Below are positions 35,292-44,152 of a DNA stretch of 64,000 bases, one piece after another. A program made the translations under genes and the position numbers. Position 1 is the first letter of the stretch, and each line of letters begins with the position of its first letter. Origin of the DNA: DATDPM01 sp963841995 (lineage in GTDB: Bacteria > Pseudomonadota > Alphaproteobacteria > DATDPM01); contig CAWJEX010000018.1 in NCBI GenBank assembly GCA_963841995.1, positions 1 to 64,000 of the forward strand, given 5' to 3'. The notes beneath the pieces were generated by a model that had not been told where the DNA came from, did no database searches, and saw nothing but the letters and a program-made list of their open reading frames with translations.

Positions 35292-37397
35292 CTAAGAGTT
35301 TTTGCCTTTGAGAAGAAGGCGGATTTTCGACGCCAGTTCGCGTTTGGTGAACGGTTTCTGCAGAAGGTGAACAGCAGGGTCCAAGCGTCCGTGATGCAGG
35401 ATGGCGTTTTCCGTGTAACCGGACATGTAGAGCACTTTAATTTGCGGCTGCAGGCGCAAAATTTCCTCGGCGAGCTTCGGACCATTCATTCCGCCCGGCA
35501 GCACGACGTCGGTCAACAGCAATGCGACGCGCGGCGTATGGCGGACTGCTTGCAAGGCTCCTTGCGGATCGCCCGCTTCGAAAACTTCATATCCGAACGA
35601 CCGCAAAAGGCTGCAGGCCAGAGAGCGAACGTCGGCGTCATCTTCCACGACCAGGATCGTCTCGCCCTTGGAGCTAAGATCGCTGGCCGGCATCGTCAGC
35701 GCCAGTTCTTCGACCGCCGCGGTGGACCGGGGCAAATAAATCCGCACCGTCGACCCATGGCCGACTTCGCTGTAGATCTTCGCGTATCCGTTGGATTGTT
35801 TGGCGAAACCGTACACCATACTGAGGCCGAGACCGACACCTTTGCCAGGGCCCTTGGTCGTGAAAAACGGCTCAAAGGCCCGGGCAACCACCTCAGGCGG
35901 CATTCCCTGTCCCGTATCCGAGACCGCCAACATGACATACTGTCCTGGCGCTACATCCGCCTGCGCCGCCGCATAATCGTCATCCAGGCGAGCGTTCGCC
36001 GTCTCGATCGTCAGTTTCCCGCCCTCCGGCATGGCATCGCGCGCATTCGCGACGAGATTGAGAAGCGCGTTCTGCAGCTGACCCGGATCAGCTTCGCATC
36101 TCCATAATCCGGTGCCCGTGACAACCTCGATATCAATGGTTTCTGGCACCGTTCCACGAATGAGATTGGCCATTTCTTGAACGAGCTTCTTTAAGTCGAT
36201 AACTCTTGGACTCAGCGGCTGTTGGCGGGAAAAGGCGAGCAGGCTGCGCGTCAGCGTCGCGCCGCGGTCGACCGCCCGCCGGGCGTTCTCGGCAAGATCG
36301 TGAAGGGCCGGAGAATCGACGAGCCTTTCCTCGAGAAGCTCGAGATTCCCGCCCATGATCGCCAAAAGATTGTTGAAGTCGTGCGCGACGCCTCCGGTAA
36401 GCTTTCCTACCGCTTCCATTTTCTGCAATTGACGGATCTGGTCTTCAGCCGTTTTTCGCTCGGTCGTGTCATGGCACGTCCCGACCATGCGAACCGGCTT
36501 GCCGCTCTCGTCGCAAAAAATTACGCCTTTTGCGTGAATGATGCGCTGTGCTCCGTCCCGCCCGACGATCGGATATTCGATGTCATACGGTTTTAGTCCC
36601 GCGACCGCGGCGTCGATGGCCTCCTGCACCCGTTTTTGGTCGTCGGGGTGTACGCACACCATCCAGCCCTGGTAAACGTCGGTGAAGGTTCCCGGCGTGT
36701 AGCCGAACATTCGGCACATCTCATCGGACCAGATCAGCTCGTTGGTAACGATATTCCAATTCCAGCTGCCGACCCTCGCGATATGTTCCGCCGTTGCTAG
36801 CATGGTTTGGCTGGCCCGCAGATCGCTGGTCCGCTCGTCCACCAGCCGATCCAGAGACGCATTGAGCAGCTGTAGCCGCTCTTCGCTATCGTGCAGGGCC
36901 TTGTTGCCCTCCCGCAGTTCTTTTGCGCTCGTCTCGGCCCACAGCTGCGAAGCCCGGGCCCGCCCGCGTGCGGTGCGCATCGCCCCACCGATCAGGGCAA
37001 TGCCTAGGTTCGTGCACAGGTGGAGGACCATACCTATTTCCTGCATAACGTCCGCAAATCCGAAAACGCCCTGGTGCGGGATCAGGAAGTAATCTGCGGC
37101 AAGAGCGCCGAGGGCGACCGATACCAGCGCCGGTCCGAGGCCCCCATACCAAGCCGTCACCATGACAGCGAAGTATAGGGTGGTGTAGGGCTGTTGAACT
37201 CCCATCAACGGGTCAAGAAGGAGCCGCACATATACCGCAAGCGCAGTGCTGGCGACGGCACAGCCATAGTGCCGCAGGAAGGCGGCGGCGTTATTTGCGG
37301 CGTTCCGCTCCCGCCACGGGATTAACCGATCAATGCTCAATGAAGAGGGCCATTCGCTATGAACTTTTCCACTAAATCGTGGGATGTCTATCGTCAT
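35292..37397 (-). CDS. Membrane hybrid histidine kinase (DUF4118–PAS–kinase–receiver)
   Basis: A 701-residue sensor. Hydrophobic segments at about 45–62, 72–85, 88–106 and 120–139 form a DUF4118/KdpD-like four-helix membrane module (VRLLLDPLMG, YFAVMVTAWYGGLGPALVSV). A coiled linker follows, then a PAS/PAC domain at about 200–315. The phosphoacceptor is His339 in GGVAHDFNNLLAIMGG, and the ATPase domain has NLVANARDAMPEGG, DTGQGMP and GVGLGLSMVYG. The C-terminal receiver (580–700) has Asp630 in LLLTDVVLPGG. This class usually passes phosphate to a separate output protein, and none is adjacent. The input is unknown. Confidence 0.9.
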   Translation of the reverse strand: MTIDIPRFSGKVHSEWPSSLSIDRLIPWRERNAANNAAAFLRHYGCAVASTALAVYVRLLLDPLMGVQQPYTTLYFAVMVTAWYGGLGPALVSVALGALAADYFLIPHQGVFGFADVMQEIGMVLHLCTNLGIALIGGAMRTARGRARASQLWAETSAKELREGNKALHDSEERLQLLNASLDRLVDERTSDLRASQTMLATAEHIARVGSWNWNIVTNELIWSDEMCRMFGYTPGTFTDVYQGWMVCVHPDDQKRVQEAIDAAVAGLKPYDIEYPIVGRDGAQRIIHAKGVIFCDESGKPVRMVGTCHDTTERKTAEDQIRQLQKMEAVGKLTGGVAHDFNNLLAIMGGNLELLEERLVDSPALHDLAENARRAVDRGATLTRSLLAFSRQQPLSPRVIDLKKLVQEMANLIRGTVPETIDIEVVTGTGLWRCEADPGQLQNALLNLVANARDAMPEGGKLTIETANARLDDDYAAAQADVAPGQYVMLAVSDTGQGMPPEVVARAFEPFFTTKGPGKGVGLGLSMVYGFAKQSNGYAKIYSEVGHGSTVRIYLPRSTAAVEELALTMPASDLSSKGETILVVEDDADVRSLACSLLRSFGYEVFEAGDPQGALQAVRHTPRVALLLTDVVLPGGMNGPKLAEEILRLQPQIKVLYMSGYTENAILHHGRLDPAVHLLQKPFTKRELASKIRLLLKGKNS

Positions 37398-37589
37398 CTA
37401 TTCTGACCTGCCATCGACTTTTCATCTACTGGCAATTAGAGCCTCGGCGATTGATACGCGTTGCAATTTGGGTTGAGCAACCGGCGATCGCGCGGAACCT
37501 TCAGGCAACTGAACTGCTTAAGGTCCAAAACTGAACCCGAAGTTGCGGGCCTTGAACTTGAACTCGGTTAATGACTGTTTTTGGGATGA

Positions 37590-37726
37590 TCGGGCCGCAA
37601 TCCCGAAGGTCTGGAATGGGTCAATCGCGTCGATTTCCCGACGTCTGCATTTGGTCAGCTCTACTGCGCATAGCGGATATTGGAATTGTTGCCGATCAAG
37701 ACCGGTCGGTGCCAAAAGCCGCCATT
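37590..37726. repeat. R1 dispersed repeat, orphan copy
   Basis: It runs from CCGCAATCCCGAAGGTCTGG through GTCAATCGCGTCG to GTGCCAAAAGCCGCCATT, with more substitutions than other copies. No tRNA core follows. Between 37398 and 37999 nothing else is coding. Around 37830–37865 a GATGATCCGGCTCACGCGGC-like segment echoes the region at 38590–38612 and may be the remnant of another PEP-CTERM gene. Confidence 0.7.
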
Positions 37727-37920
37727 GAAATCGCAAGGCCAAGGGTGGCGATGCATGATGCTTCGCCCGCCCTTGTCCAAGCGCAAACGAAAACGGCGGC
37801 TCCACGAAGGAACCGCCGCTGCAAAGCTCTTTGATGATCCGGCTCACGCGGCCTGTTACGGCTCGCGCAGCGAACGCTCCAGAATCACGCGACATGGCTT
37901 CGTCGGCTCTACGAGCAACA

Positions 37921-37943
37921 GAAAACGGCGCCGGAAGGCGCCG
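37921..37943 (-). terminator. Probable intrinsic terminator after the PEP-CTERM gene
   Basis: The minus strand reads CGGCGCC-TTCC-GGCGCCG followed by TTTTC. It lies 57 bp beyond the stop at 38000. A second, weaker hairpin of the same type is at about 37794–37818. Confidence 0.6.
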
Positions 37944-37999
37944 CTCGTCTGGATGAATACGTGACCCGCTGGAGGCGTTGGTGCCGGGCAGTGGGAAGT

Positions 38000-38575
38000 C
38001 TAGACCGCCGTGGCCTGCCGCCCACGGAAACGTATGCGCGCGAACCCGAGCCCAGCTAGGCCTAGACCAAGAACGGCCAAGCTCGACGGCTCCGGTACGG
38101 TTCCAATCAAACCACCTGCCTCCGTATAATCATTGTCCGGCCCCACATGGCATTCTTCTGCAGTGCTCGCGCACTCCGTAGCGCTCCAATTAGTCTCACC
38201 GAAGAGAATCGCGTCCCAGGGGGTAGGGGGCGTACCTGGTAAAATCTCCTCAAAATACCCAATTCCCGTAGCAGGGGACAAATCTGCGAGACTGGCTGAT
38301 AACCCGCACCCAGTACTGTCACAGAAAAAAGCTTTGGCTCCACTATCCGCCGAAGATATTGTGAAGGTAGCTGCTAACCCGGCCGCCATCAGGTCCCACG
38401 CTGTAATATCGCCCACAGCGAGAGCGCCCGTGTTCCCATCGGTCGTGATCGTGCCTGTAACGGTCTCAGTCCCATCCGTTACGTAGACGTTGTAAATGAT
38501 GTCAGCTCTCGCTTCACTGCATAGGCCGCTCATCAGCAGTCCGATCGCCAGCACGCCGCCAAGATACGATTTCAT
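38000..38575 (-). CDS. PEP-CTERM sorting-domain protein 1
   Basis: A 191-residue exported protein. The signal peptide is about 1–24 (LLMSGLCSEARA). The mature part is small, Gly/Thr/Asp-rich, with CDSTGC and ECASTAEECH possibly forming disulfides. The C-terminus is a PEP-CTERM signal: TVPEPSSLAVLGLGLAGLGF then basic ARIRFRGR. Exosortase would cleave near VPEP and anchor or release the protein. AAGGAG precedes the ATG at 38575. It is 27 bp downstream of a second PEP-CTERM gene on the same strand. No exosortase gene is in the window. Confidence 0.85.
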   Translation of the reverse strand: MKSYLGGVLAIGLLMSGLCSEARADIIYNVYVTDGTETVTGTITTDGNTGALAVGDITAWDLMAAGLAATFTISSADSGAKAFFCDSTGCGLSASLADLSPATGIGYFEEILPGTPPTPWDAILFGETNWSATECASTAEECHVGPDNDYTEAGGLIGTVPEPSSLAVLGLGLAGLGFARIRFRGRQATAV

Positions 38576-38601
38576 CGTCTCTCTCCTTTTTATGATCCGG
38601 C

Positions 38602-39337
38602 TTACGCGGCCTTGCGACGGCGGCGCATCCAACCGAGACCGGCGAGACCGACGCCGAAGATGCCGAGTGTCGCGGGTTCGGGTACTGGGGCGGCGGGGAC
38701 ATTGGGTACGCCGGTTAGCGACAAATCATCGACGGTGAAGTCATCGCCGGCTGATTCGTAGCTGGTGTTCAGGTCAAACATTGACAACGTGTAAGTCCCA
38801 GCAGTCGTCGTCGTGAAAGTGTCGGTAACCTCCTGCCAGCCAGTGCCAGAGGTACCGGTACCGCCGTAATCGGTGACGGCCACGCCTGAAATCGAGCCCG
38901 GTGCCGTTGAGCAGGGTTTGGATCGTCGGTAAATTTTCATCGTAGGCGGCGGTCACGTAATAAGAGAATGTATATTCCGTGCTGGCCGCTAGGGACACCA
39001 ATTCCTGCCAAAAATAATCACTGGGGGACCCGCCGTCCATAAACAGCATAAGGCCCGATCCGGAGGTGTGGTCGCCGTAGGAAAGGTAGCCGTTGGTAAA
39101 GCCGGTAGTAGAGCTAGCGGGATTGCTGGTGATGCCGGTATCTCCAGGACTAGTGTACACTGTGCCGTTCCCGGTCACGACGCTGTATTGCGTGGTGAAA
39201 CCGGTATTTCCTGCTTCGAAATCCCCATTGGTGAGAAGGTCCGCCCGCGCCGACGAGGGCGTGACGAGGCCAACAGCGAGAACGGCGAGGAAAGACCACC
39301 CCGCAGTCGTGACCAAAGCTTGGTGTCGCAGGCGCAT
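38602..39337 (-). pseudogene. PEP-CTERM sorting-domain protein 2, frameshifted
   Basis: The start at 39337 has GGGGGAGA upstream and opens a signal peptide (…GLVTPSSARA). The mature N-terminal part LLTNGDFEAGNTGF is typical of carbohydrate-binding-like PEP-CTERM proteins. After TIQTLLNGTG (near 38895) one extra G shifts the frame. The next frame continues SISGVAVTDYGGTG, through TTTTAGTYTLSMFDLNTSYE, to VPEPATLGIFGVGLAGLGW and MRRRRKAA. Restored length is about 244 residues. Confidence 0.82.
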
Positions 39338-39786
39338 TGTCGTCTCCCCCAGAGACTGGCATTCCCTGGATAGTCCAGAAAGCAAAAATGGGACCAATAG
39401 GCGAGATCGTGAGATTTCAGGTGCTTGCGGGTTTTCACAATTTCCAAAGTGTAAAAAATCCCAATAATTTTGGGGGAAACCGTAAGCGGCATCAGGGATG
39501 ACTCTTAGCGACGTCATCATCCGCCGCTCCACCCACAGCCTCTTCAAACATCACGCCGAAGACGCCGCGGTTCACGCGCAATCGGGAGGGAATCTCACGA
39601 CGGCGTCAACGACGCCGGTGAATTTGAATTGTTGAAAAAGCCGCATCGCAAGCACGATCTCGCGTACAAGCTGCGACAGGTGTCGACGCTGGAGTAAAGT
39701 CGGCTGGGCGGAATCCTCATGCGGTTCGGGCCAAAAACGAGTCATGTTCTCGACGCCACATTCCGCATGAGCGGCAATTTCCGCTA
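39338..39786. other. Intergenic region with no supported gene
   Basis: The stretch upstream of the PEP-CTERM gene should hold its promoter. Around 39560–39700 a frame such as ELLKKPHRKHDLAYKLRQVS resembles a gene fragment, but I cannot name it. Nothing further is supported. Confidence 0.35.
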
Positions 39787-40087
39787 AGGGTCAATCGCGT
39801 CGGTTCTGCGATGTCCGCGCTTGATCAGCTGAACTACGCAGAGCGGACATTTACATTGTTGCCGATCAAGACCGTTCGTGCCAGGAGCAGTCCATCTGCC
39901 GCTGCCGTCAGAAGGTTCGTTCTTCCGTCAGCAGCCCACCCGCTTTCTATGTAAAATTTCCGCGGTGTTGTGGCTGATTTCAATCATACTGAAACGCCGC
40001 TTTCGAGGAGGTGGTGGTATCCAGGTTTTCGCGGTGGGACAGAATCGCGCCGTAACGGATTGAAAATATTGGCGCAAAAAAGAGGTC
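39787..40087. repeat. R1 and left arm adjoining the tRNA-Phe gene (unit F)
   Basis: R1 occupies about 39787–39890, followed by the left arm ending CGTAACGGATTG, AAAATATTGG and AGAGGTC. This directly meets the 3' end of tRNA-Phe at 40088. It is the reference for the left arms of copies A–E; copy C matches its last 60 bp best. Here the rest of the tRNA follows the core in place of a right arm. Confidence 0.85.
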
Positions 40088-40163
<76 letters not shown>

Positions 40164-40291
40164 GCCGTGAGAACCATGGCCAAGAACGATGGGAAGACCA
40201 TGGGACCGGCTGGGAATGGCCAAGACCGGAGGCCGCTTATAGGGAAAATCCCGAATCCTGTCCAGAACCGCCCAAAACCCCCTGAAAACAA

Positions 40292-40501
40292 TTAGTTCCC
40301 GGGTTCTGGATCGGGCGGATTTTCGTCCTCAGTTGGCGCTTCATTGGTTTCAACCCGGTAAACGCCGGCAAGCCAGCGGTGGAGGTCCACATCCTTGCAG
40401 CGCTTCGAACAGAACGGGCGGAACTCCGCCGTCGCCGGCTTGCCGCAAACCGGACAGGCCGGTTTGTTTTTCGTGGCATTTTTGGGCGGGTTTTGGCTCA
40501 T
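40292..40501 (-). CDS. yacG: DNA gyrase inhibitor YacG
   Basis: A 69-residue zinc protein. CPVCGK and FCSKRCKDVDLHRWL supply the four-cysteine site, followed by LAGVYRVE and an acidic, Pro-rich tail. YacG binds gyrase GyrB and blocks DNA binding. The start at 40501 is chosen because the family begins just before the first Cys pair; the frame continues upstream through the end of rng. It follows rng by 23 bp, the usual rhizobial order. Confidence 0.92.
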   Translation of the reverse strand: MSQNPPKNATKNKPACPVCGKPATAEFRPFCSKRCKDVDLHRWLAGVYRVETNEAPTEDENPPDPEPGN

Positions 40502-40524
40502 TCTCTCAAGACTACTGCAGGGCG

Positions 40525-41697
40525 CTAGGCCTCGGCAATTTCGAACCGGGCCCGCGCCAAGCCGGGCTGACTTTGCAACCGGAGCGGCACGCGCAGCGCC
40601 AATTCGGCGGCAACGCAATCCGCCCTCCCCGCCCCTTCGAGCCAGGCGACGATTTCCGGTGCGGCGGAAATGGCCAGCGGCCCGCGAGGGCTTGTCCGAA
40701 GGACCACGCGCAGGATTTCGCGCGCCACGGTCTCCGCGTTTTTGCGCGGCGCCGTCGCGGTCTCGAGCAACACCGCGGAAAGCGGGCGCTTTCGGCGCTC
40801 GCGGGTGATTTCCAAAAGCCCGGTCCGGGTGAAGCCATGGACATGAACGGGAACCGGATCGCCTTTGATCGCGCCCGCGAAGACTTCGAGCAGGCGTTTG
40901 TGGTGCTGGGGATTTTTCATGCGCGGGAAATCGACGAGGATGAGCCCGCTCAAATTCCGCAGCCGGATCTGCCGGGCGATCTCAGGCGCCGCCGCGAAAT
41001 TGGCGCCGGGCGCGTCCACGCTTTTGTTACGGGGCACATAGGAGGCCGCGTCGATATCGATGGCAGTCAAGGCTTCGAGCTCGCCGAAATGAAGCTCGAC
41101 GCCGGAATCGAGAACGAGGGACGGGGCGAGAGCGCGGTCGATTTGCTCTTCGACCCCGAATTCTTCGAAAGCCGACGCGTTGCCGGAATGAAGCTCAAGG
41201 CAATCTTCGGAATCCGGTATGAGCCTGCCGATGGCGGCGCGAAGCTGCGCGAAGCAAGCGGGGCCGTCGGCAATAATGCGGTCGAATTTGAATTTTCCGA
41301 ACTCCCGCAAACCCGCCGCGATCAGGTCGGTTTCGCGGGCGAGGCAGGCAGGCGCTTTCGCCGATTTCAAATCCCCATGGCCGGCGTCGAAGGACAAACG
41401 TGGGCCTTTGGTTCCCACCGCTTCCGCCGCGATCGCGACCGGAACAGCAGCGCCCTCGGTAAGCCCGCGCAGTTTGGCCGTCAGCGGAAGAAACCCAGGG
41501 GGCCCAGCGCCGATATCGACGAAGGCGGCGTTCAGGCCCTTTTCGATTTTCCCGACACGGCCGAGATAGATATCGCCCCGGCGCGGCGGATCGGTGCGGC
41601 GCAGGACCGGAAGCTCGACGAGGGATTCATCTTGCATCAGCGCCGCCCGGCTTTCTCCCGGGGCGCTATTGACGATCAAATCGAATTTTGCATTCAC
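40525..41697 (-). CDS. rng: Ribonuclease E/G family protein (short form)
   Basis: A 390-residue RNase G-like protein. An S1-like fold opens the protein (RRGDIYLGRVGKIEKGLNAA, FVDIGAGPPGFL). The DNase I-like catalytic region keeps ALTAIDIDAAS and LSGLILVDFPRM with the two metal Asp residues, then HHKRLLEVF and GFTRTGLLEITRERR. The zinc-link CPxCxGxG motif of larger RNase E/G is absent from the C-terminus, as in short alphaproteobacterial forms. Its start overlaps the maf stop by 4 nt (ATGA), so translation is coupled. Confidence 0.9.
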   Translation of the reverse strand: MNAKFDLIVNSAPGESRAALMQDESLVELPVLRRTDPPRRGDIYLGRVGKIEKGLNAAFVDIGAGPPGFLPLTAKLRGLTEGAAVPVAIAAEAVGTKGPRLSFDAGHGDLKSAKAPACLARETDLIAAGLREFGKFKFDRIIADGPACFAQLRAAIGRLIPDSEDCLELHSGNASAFEEFGVEEQIDRALAPSLVLDSGVELHFGELEALTAIDIDAASYVPRNKSVDAPGANFAAAPEIARQIRLRNLSGLILVDFPRMKNPQHHKRLLEVFAGAIKGDPVPVHVHGFTRTGLLEITRERRKRPLSAVLLETATAPRKNAETVAREILRVVLRTSPRGPLAISAAPEIVAWLEGAGRADCVAAELALRVPLRLQSQPGLARARFEIAEA

Positions 41698-42284
41698 GGA
41701 TCAGCCAAATAGCCGAGACCGCGCAGCAGCATCGCGGTCTCGTAAAGCGGCAGGCCGACCACATTGGAATAAGAGCCGGAGATTTGGCGGATGAAAGCGG
41801 CGGCGCGGCCTTGGATCGCGTAGCCGCCGGCCTTGCCGTGCCATTCGCCGCTGGCGATGTAGACGGCGATCTCGGCCTCGCTCAGCTGCTTGAAGGCGAC
41901 CACGGTGCAGACCAGCCGGGTCGCCGATTTTCCGTCCGGGGTCACGACGGCGATGCCGCCCCACACCCGGTGCCGCCGCCCGGACAATATCTTCAGGAAT
42001 TTGCGCGCCTGATCCTCGGTCTCCGCCTTGGGCAGGATGCGCCGGCCACAGGCGACGACGGTGTCGGCGCCGAGAACGAAGGCGCTGTCGTGGCGCGCGG
42101 CGATGACCGTGGCCTTTTCCAGCGCCAGGCGCTTGGCCAATTTCTGCGGCTGCTCGCGGCGCCGGGGATTTTCGTCGATGGTCGGGGGGTCGGTGATATC
42201 CGGCGGCAGGCCGATCTGAGTCAACAGATCGAGGCGCCGCGGCGAGGCGGACGCGAGGACCAAGGGGCTTGTGGTGCCTCGCAT
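41694..42284 (-). CDS. maf: Maf-family nucleotide pyrophosphatase
   Basis: A 196-residue Maf protein, hydrolysing non-canonical or dTTP/UTP-type nucleoside triphosphates to limit misincorporation. LASASPRRLDLLTQIGL is the N-terminal motif, followed by VLGADTVVACGRRILPKAE, LSGRRHRVWGG, and GKAGGYAIQGRAAAFI with the catalytic Asp of ADTVV. Length is normal. It lies between infA and rng in the conserved order, 13 bp after infA. Confidence 0.93.
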   Translation of the reverse strand: MRGTTSPLVLASASPRRLDLLTQIGLPPDITDPPTIDENPRRREQPQKLAKRLALEKATVIAARHDSAFVLGADTVVACGRRILPKAETEDQARKFLKILSGRRHRVWGGIAVVTPDGKSATRLVCTVVAFKQLSEAEIAVYIASGEWHGKAGGYAIQGRAAAFIRQISGSYSNVVGLPLYETAMLLRGLGYLADP

Positions 42285-42297
42285 CGGGCCAGAATGC

Positions 42298-42516
42298 TTA
42301 TTTGAAGCGGAACGTGATCCGGCCCTTGGTGAGATCGTAGGGCGTCATCTCGACGTTCACCCGGTCGCCGGCGAGAACGCGGATGCGGTGCTTGCGCATC
42401 TTGCCCGCGGTATGGGCAAGGATTTCATGTTCGTTGTCCAATTTGACGCGGAACATCGCATTGGGCAGCAGCTCGGTGACCGTGCCGCTGAATTCCATGA
42501 CTTCTTCTTTTGCCAC
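42298..42516 (-). CDS. infA: Translation initiation factor IF-1
   Basis: A 72-residue OB-fold protein: MAKEEVMEFSGTVTELLPNA, MFRVKLDNEHEILAHTAGKM, RKHRIRVLAGDRVNVEMTPY, DLTKGRITFRFK. It occupies the ribosomal A site during initiation. The GTG at 42516 is chosen as start, with GGAG 8 nt upstream; the longer frame to 42567 adds non-family residues. Confidence 0.98.
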   Translation of the reverse strand: MAKEEVMEFSGTVTELLPNAMFRVKLDNEHEILAHTAGKMRKHRIRVLAGDRVNVEMTPYDLTKGRITFRFK

Positions 42517-42651
42517 GTTTACTCCATTCGGTTGTTGCCAATATGGTGGCATCCCCCAGGAAAACAAGGAAAGAAAAACAAGACGCTAGGGGATGCCCCG
42601 GCCAGTTTCATAGGCCTGTTGACGGCCTCTTTCAACCGGATTCACGGCGGC

Positions 42652-43242
42652 CTATGGAGGTCTTCGCAGAGGCTTGGGAAGGCTTGGATTCCTTGGGGGT
42701 GAGGTCCAACGGGAACTTGCGGGTTCTGGATTTCGTAGGCAAGCCGGGTGCGCCGAGTGCTGGACAACCGGCAACATAGGTGCGAGAGCAAACGCGTCAG
42801 GTATGTGTATCAACAACCACCCATGCCTCCGAATATCCGGCCAGGCCTCGAAGATTTTCGTCAGAAGTTCGTGATGGAAAGCGCCTACGACTTGCAATGC
42901 TTCAACGACCGAAACCTCAAAAGTGAATTTGCTTCGTCCTATCTCGACAATTGTGAAAACAACCTTTCCGTCCTGGAAGTCCGACCGAAAGTCGATGTCG
43001 CGATCCAAAACGGTCTCGAAGGCTTCTCTGCCGTAAAGAGCCGGGAAGGTGAAGAGCCTGATCAGAGATCGCCACAGGCCCAGCAGCCCGCAACGCCCGG
43101 TCGAAACTGACTTATCACCAAATCCGATCATGGCCTGACCCGTCAGGACATGTTCAATGAACCCTTCAAACCCAGAAGTTTCCTTAGGCAATCTGCAATC
43201 GATCCGCTCGATTTCGTATTTGATCCAGAATTTGTCGGCCAT
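42652..43242 (-). CDS. Hypothetical protein between UPF0262 and infA
   Basis: A 196-residue frame that I do not recognise. The central part is beta-rich (DRDIDFRSDFQDGKVVFTIV, EIGRSKFTFEVSVVEALQVV), which looks like a real soluble protein. The last 45 residues are Pro/Arg-rich and may run past the true domain. In related genomes a low-molecular-weight phosphatase often stands at this place; this is not one. No clear RBS. It lies just beyond the remnant of UPF0262. Confidence 0.55.
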   Translation of the reverse strand: MADKFWIKYEIERIDCRLPKETSGFEGFIEHVLTGQAMIGFGDKSVSTGRCGLLGLWRSLIRLFTFPALYGREAFETVLDRDIDFRSDFQDGKVVFTIVEIGRSKFTFEVSVVEALQVVGAFHHELLTKIFEAWPDIRRHGWLLIHIPDAFALAPMLPVVQHSAHPACLRNPEPASSRWTSPPRNPSLPKPLRRPP

Positions 43243-43279
43243 GTGCGTTGAGCTTTCGAAATTTGCAGAGATGTCGCAC

Positions 43280-43385
43280 CCTCACCCGCGCCTATGCAAA
43301 ACGCAGATCAGGGTGAAGAGCCTTCGCGCGGCGTCGAAATCGATATCGACCCTTTCCTTCAAGCGCTCGCGCAGTAATTCTGGCC
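43280..43385 (-). pseudogene. Displaced 3' remnant of the UPF0262 gene
   Basis: The minus strand translates ELLRERLKERVDIDFDAARR then LFTLICVLHRRG and a stop. The intact UPF0262 ends ELLRERLKEKVDVDFDTARR, LFTLICVLHMRG. The two 106-bp stretches share about 85 per cent of bases. With the HigBA pair between them, this looks like an insertion that replaced the end of the UPF0262 gene and left the old end behind. Confidence 0.85.
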
Positions 43386-43402
43386 CCCCTCTGTTCCTTG
43401 AT

Positions 43403-43720
43403 TCAATCCGCGCGCAAGGCCTTTTGCACGGTCTTGGGCGCGCGGTCGATCACCAGCAGATAGGCGCGGGTCGGTCCTTCCGGCTGGCGCTTGCCCTGTT
43501 CCCAATGGCGCAGGGTGTTGACGCTGAAACCAAATCGTCCCGCAAACTCTTCCTGCGTCATGCGAAGCCTGGTGCGGATCGCGCGCACGTCGATCCGCCG
43601 CGGGACGTGGACGCGATATTGGCTCTTGTCCGCCTCGCCCCTGGCATAGGCGACGGCCTCTTCCAGGCCACGCCGGATGCTGGCCGCGACCAACTTGCTC
43701 TTCGTCACCGCCCTGCTCAT
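43403..43720 (-). CDS. HigA/NadS-type XRE antitoxin
   Basis: A 105-residue antitoxin starting MSRAVTKSKLVAASIRRGLE. The helix-turn-helix is LRMTQEEFAGRFGFSVNTLR then HWEQGKRQPEGPTRAYLLVI, a pattern found in antitoxins of RelE/HigB toxins. The ATG overlaps the toxin stop by 4 nt. The upstream frame to 43909 is a shadow of the toxin gene. Confidence 0.92.
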   Translation of the reverse strand: MSRAVTKSKLVAASIRRGLEEAVAYARGEADKSQYRVHVPRRIDVRAIRTRLRMTQEEFAGRFGFSVNTLRHWEQGKRQPEGPTRAYLLVIDRAPKTVQKALRAD

Positions 43721-44073
43721 CGCTTTTCCCTTCCGTAACTCTCGACCAGCAGCTTCGTCAGCCGTCGCAAATCGTTCCGGTCCACTTGGCTCAAATCCGC
43801 CCGCGCGTTCTTCGCATAGGCGGTCAATAGGAACAAGGGCAGACCGGTGCCGTGGTGGAAATAAATCACGCGGGCGCCGCCGCGTTTGCCGCGCCCCTCG
43901 AGACCCCACCGAAGCTTGCGGACTCCGCCGGCACCCCGGATAAGGTCGCCAGCCGTTGGGTTATGCGCCAGATACTCCACCAACGCCGCCCGCTCGTCTT
44001 CGTTGAAAAGTTTGCGCGTTGCCGACAAGAACTCCGGCGTCTCGACGACGGTCAGCGGCGGCGATCCGGACAT
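43717..44073 (-). CDS. RelE/HigB-type toxin
   Basis: A 118-residue toxin of the RelE-like group paired with NadS-type antitoxins: VVETPEFLSATRKLFNEDER, VEYLAHNPTAGDLIRGAGGV, RKLRWGLEGRGKRGGARVIY, then LFLLTAYAKNARADLS. Known members are ribosome-dependent mRNA nucleases. It is first in the operon, with a perfect palindrome at 44083–44097 at its promoter. It appears intact. The pair is the entire cargo between the two UPF0262 ends. Confidence 0.92.
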   Translation of the reverse strand: MSGSPPLTVVETPEFLSATRKLFNEDERAALVEYLAHNPTAGDLIRGAGGVRKLRWGLEGRGKRGGARVIYFHHGTGLPLFLLTAYAKNARADLSQVDRNDLRRLTKLLVESYGREKR

Positions 44074-44082
44074 GGGATAATG

Positions 44083-44097
44083 TAGTCCATTGGACTA
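44083..44097. promoter_or_regulatory. Palindromic operator of the RelE/NadS-type pair
   Basis: TAGTCC-ATT-GGACTA is a perfect palindrome 9 bp before the toxin start. It is a likely binding site for the antitoxin or the toxin–antitoxin complex. Its half-sites differ from those of the two HigBA pairs in the accessory region. Confidence 0.75.
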
Positions 44098-44105
44098 GTT
44101 TATTC

Positions 44106-44152
44106 AAGGGGGGCTGCAGGATTTGCAAGACGCAATCTGCGCGGCCCCCCTC
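44106..44152. terminator. Hairpin between UPF0262 and the toxin gene
   Basis: AGGGGGGC at about 44106–44113 and GCCCCCCT at about 44138–44147 form a long stem with internal pairing around TGCAGG/GCGC. It follows the UPF0262 stop on the minus strand. A U-run is lacking, so a stability or partial terminator role is more likely than a full intrinsic terminator. Confidence 0.45.

Noticed and set aside
37518..37895. A 125-codon minus-strand frame across an R1 repeat
   Set aside because: Most of it is the repeat read backwards. The same kind of frame appears at other R1 copies and shows no sign of being a gene.
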